Position numbers and translations under genes: made by a program
The notes under the pieces: generated by a model
What the model saw: the letters and a program-made list of their open reading frames with translations, nothing else
Database searches by the model: none
What the model was told of the DNA's origin: nothing
NCBI GenBank assembly: GCA_029448655.1
Contig: JACCLO010000001.1
Coordinates: 3,038,001-3,102,000 of the forward strand
Direction: 5' to 3'
DNA from: Wolfiporia cocos
Lineage: Eukaryota; Basidiomycota; Agaricomycetes; Polyporales; Phaeolaceae
Length of the DNA: 64,000 nt
Shown: positions 61,470 to 64,000 of the stretch, in pieces
Numbering within the stretch: position 1 is the first letter of the stretch
Layout of the letters: each line of letters begins with the position of its first letter

Positions 61470-63964
61470 ATGGTTGGCCATCATGGGCGACGATCGTCAC
61501 AGGACAGTAGCATCCTCATGCGCGTACCGGAGCGGCGACGCTCGTCAAGCCAGGATGACACAATGCCACGAGGCGGCGTGCTGCAGGCTGCCAACAGCGC
61601 CGACGCGAGCGCTGGGAACGCGAGCGCTGACCCCCATCCATCCAAAAGACTCGGGTTCCTGTCTGAAAAGCTGTTATCTTCTGCTTCTGGCTCGCCCTCT
61701 ATCCATCGCATCTCGCCAGGAGGGCTGCATGTACGTACGCACGCCCGAAGCGACTCTGCTTCAAACGGTGCCTCGCGCGACACTGCACCATCACCTGTGC
61801 CTAGCATGACGACTTCTCCCAACCAAGCGAAGTCGCACATCTCACCAAACAAGGTACGGGCAATCCCATATGTGAACGATCCTCGCGCATATATCGACCA
61901 TGTGCGAGGCCCATCTATTGCAAAGGCGAAGGACTCCTGCGACCACCGCGAGCTGATCTACGTCATGATACACTGGTGAGAATTTCTGCTCTCGGCCATC
62001 CGGACTGTCAATTACTCAGTCTGAATTGCCGAGTGCACGTTGTTCTCAAACGCAGTGGTCGCTATAGTTTCTCGCAGATGCGGACGGCCTCGCGTTTCGG
62101 TTAGTCCACCCGCACATTTGTGCAAGGCAGATGCGTTGCTCGCGGCAATTCTTAGGCGAGATGATAACTGCATCAAAAACGTGTAGGCCGTCCCAGACGC
62201 TTACTCTGTAAAGTATAAGCGGGGGGAGCATATACCAGCTGGCAGATCGCAGCGGCAGTGGCTGCTGCCGTAGTGCATGGGCATTATTCGCGTACGGCAA
62301 TAGGCACTACCATCTTCTCTGCCTGCCGTGTGACCCATCATCGAAGCATCTAGAGTTCACCATGCGTTCTCTTCGCTCGCGCGCTGCCAGGTTTCCTCGT
62401 CAACGCGTACATATGATTCAAAGCTCGTCTCGCGCGAGATGCATCGCCTCGGGACCCTTGCGCACATTCCTCTCGCGCCCACGCTCGCTGCTTCTGCGCA
62501 GTCGGTCGCCGCGCACAATAACATGGCTGCAAGCGCCGCTTCAAACACCGCTGCAGGTCCACCCGGCGATCCATGGCAAACACTTCACATCCACATTCTG
62601 CCCCTTTTCAATGGCGAACCACTTCGTGTACCGATGTGAGTATAGGTCACCTGGTCCTGCGTCTTTCGTGATGCATCATATCCAGCGAGGACCTGAATCA
62701 GCTCGTCAAGCGACATATCCAGACCGCCGTTTCCGCCGCGCCGTCTAAAGCTCTAGCGACACTCGAACAGGATGCAGCACAGTTGATCTCAGCTGGTATG
62801 GTCACTCTCAATGCGAAGCTCTCTTCGCTCGAGAACGACAAGCTGATTGTGCGCGTCGGCGAGCTCTGGGTATTCTTCTGGGGCCAAGTTCTTCCGTATG
62901 TTGAAGGGGTGCGTCACTCTCTGGCGTCAGCCGTTAGCATACGTTCACCTCTTACAGGCCTTGCTCCCTCTGCAAACTGAGCCATTGCTCTCCTCCCTCT
63001 ACCGTGTGCCGAAAGGCCACAAGTCCAACACGTCTCCGATTGCAGGCGGCAATGGCAAAGGCTCGATGTCGTCAATCATGTTGCAGTCGACTCCGCAGAT
63101 AGACGTGCGTACCATCGCGCTGCATGCGTTCCGCGATCATGTTATCCTCCCCGTCTCCCCCCGCATGCACGCGCGCCTTACCGTGTCGAAAGAAGAGCTC
63201 ATAGCAGAGGACTTCGCTTCACAACATCAGCCACGGTTGCAGCAAATGTACGTACTTGTCAGATATCATCTGCATGTGTGATGCCAAACTAGATGCCCAA
63301 GGCTCCTGGTTCTAGTCTCACAGCGCTCAAATCGTTCAATCTCCTTTTCCCTGACCGCCTCCACGCCTGAAATGGAACCCGGCGAAGCTGCTATTCAACA
63401 CCTCCTGCGTGCAATCCGCACGCCCTTATCACCGCGAAACCAGCAGGAACGGACTGTGGGGGCCCCGTCGTTCGTCTCTGGAGGCAAACCGCGTGACCGT
63501 CGTGGGCGCATTGCTACAAAACAAGAACGACGGCGGAGCGCGCTGCCGCGGTTCCGCTTCGGCGAGGATGATGTTGAGAATGGCATTGATGAGGACGGGG
63601 TAGAGACTCCCAGAATCGCCGCACGACTCATGGGCTTGAGCGATCTAAACCTGCAGGATCAGGCTGACAGAGAATTCCTTGAGTCGCTTAGGTGAGCATG
63701 CACATCCGTACATCCAGAGGATGCACTGATTGGTATGTGCAGGAGTCCTGATCCGGAAAGGATCGACGGGGGCTGGGGCTTGGGAGCTGGTAGCGAGGAG
63801 AAAAAGGCCGATGAGGAGGACGATGATGAAACTATGGGATGGGATGAAGCGCAGGTTCGTATGCATTTTGTGCCTTCGTCGATTTCTTACATGGATTTGT
63901 AAAGTAGGCTGCCGTCGAGCGAATGCCCCTCAAAATACCTCGACCGGGCAACGGTGGTGGCTAG
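61470..63964 (+). CDS. TORC2 subunit of the HbrB/Bit61 (PRR5/Protor) family
   Basis: Component of TOR complex 2, which controls actin, cell wall and sphingolipid signalling. The first exon (61470-61853) encodes a low-complexity basic and serine-rich region from MVGHHGRRSSQDSSILMRVP to KSHISPNK. A 537-nt intron follows (61854-62390) and the HbrB domain opens at VSSSTRTYDSKLVSREMHRL. Further marks: GDPWQTLHIHILPLFNGEPL, EDLNQLVKRHIQTAVSAAPS, LIVRVGELWVFFWGQVLPYV|EGALLPLQTEPLLSSLYRVP, DVRTIALHAFRDHVILPVSP and LQQMLTALKSFNLLFPDRLH (partly across splices). The C-terminal part is acidic (DDDETMGWDEAQ) and ends PLKIPRPGNGGG at 63964, inside the window by 36 bases. Confidence 0.88.
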
Positions 63965-64000
63965 GTCTTTGGACATTTTGTGCTGGATCAACGGAGGATG

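Overview
The window looks like a gene-dense nuclear segment of a basidiomycete, most likely an Agaricomycete. Almost every gene is cut by short GT-AG introns of about 50-60 nt with CTNA-type branch points. The protein set is fungal: TORC2 HbrB subunit, HRD1, AIM41, QRI7, RDH54, GEN1, an OPT transporter, several GH10 xylanases and a lineage-specific protein of a kind common in Agaricomycetes. The only RNA gene I can support is an intron-containing tRNA-Gly(GCC). I see no CRISPR array, insertion sequence or intact transposon.

Layout. 1-9.4 kb: the SNARE BOS1 (-) and a METTL21-type protein methyltransferase (+) share a 279-bp divergent promoter; then RRP17 (-) and an OPT transporter (+). 9.9-19.3 kb: two close paralogues of a metallo-beta-lactamase-fold hydrolase face each other across a FAM72-domain gene, tRNA-Gly and an acid sphingomyelinase-like gene. 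19.9-24.7 kb: a cytochrome P450 (-) and an isoaspartyl peptidase/threonine-aspartase homologue whose reading frame is broken three times. 26-38.7 kb: three secreted GH10 endoxylanases (two direct, one inverted), with an orphan Agaricomycete protein, farnesyl diphosphate synthase and a Pex24/dysferlin-domain peroxin between the second and third. 38.7-42 kb: a gene-poor stretch. 42-49.5 kb: AIM41 (+), HRD1 (-), and a membrane-anchored amidohydrolase (+). 50-64 kb: the recombination genes RDH54 and GEN1 in tandem, mitochondrial QRI7 (-), and the TORC2 subunit HbrB (+).

Most genes are unrelated housekeeping functions. The xylanases are the one clear functional cluster (plant cell-wall degradation), and RDH54 with GEN1 form a small homologous-recombination pair (strand-exchange translocase and Holliday-junction resolvase), both with ACGCGT (MCB-like) sites upstream.

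The most unusual signal is in gene structure. All three xylanases restore the reading frame at the catalytic WD(V/I)INE motif only if a 2-nt exon is spliced between two adjacent normal-sized introns. The sphingomyelinase needs a 7-nt exon to build its metal-binding GNHE motif. The P450 builds its heme-cysteine signature from 33-nt and 29-nt exons. All gene models below were spliced by eye, so inner exon borders are proposals, while the end points given were read directly from start and stop codons unless noted.
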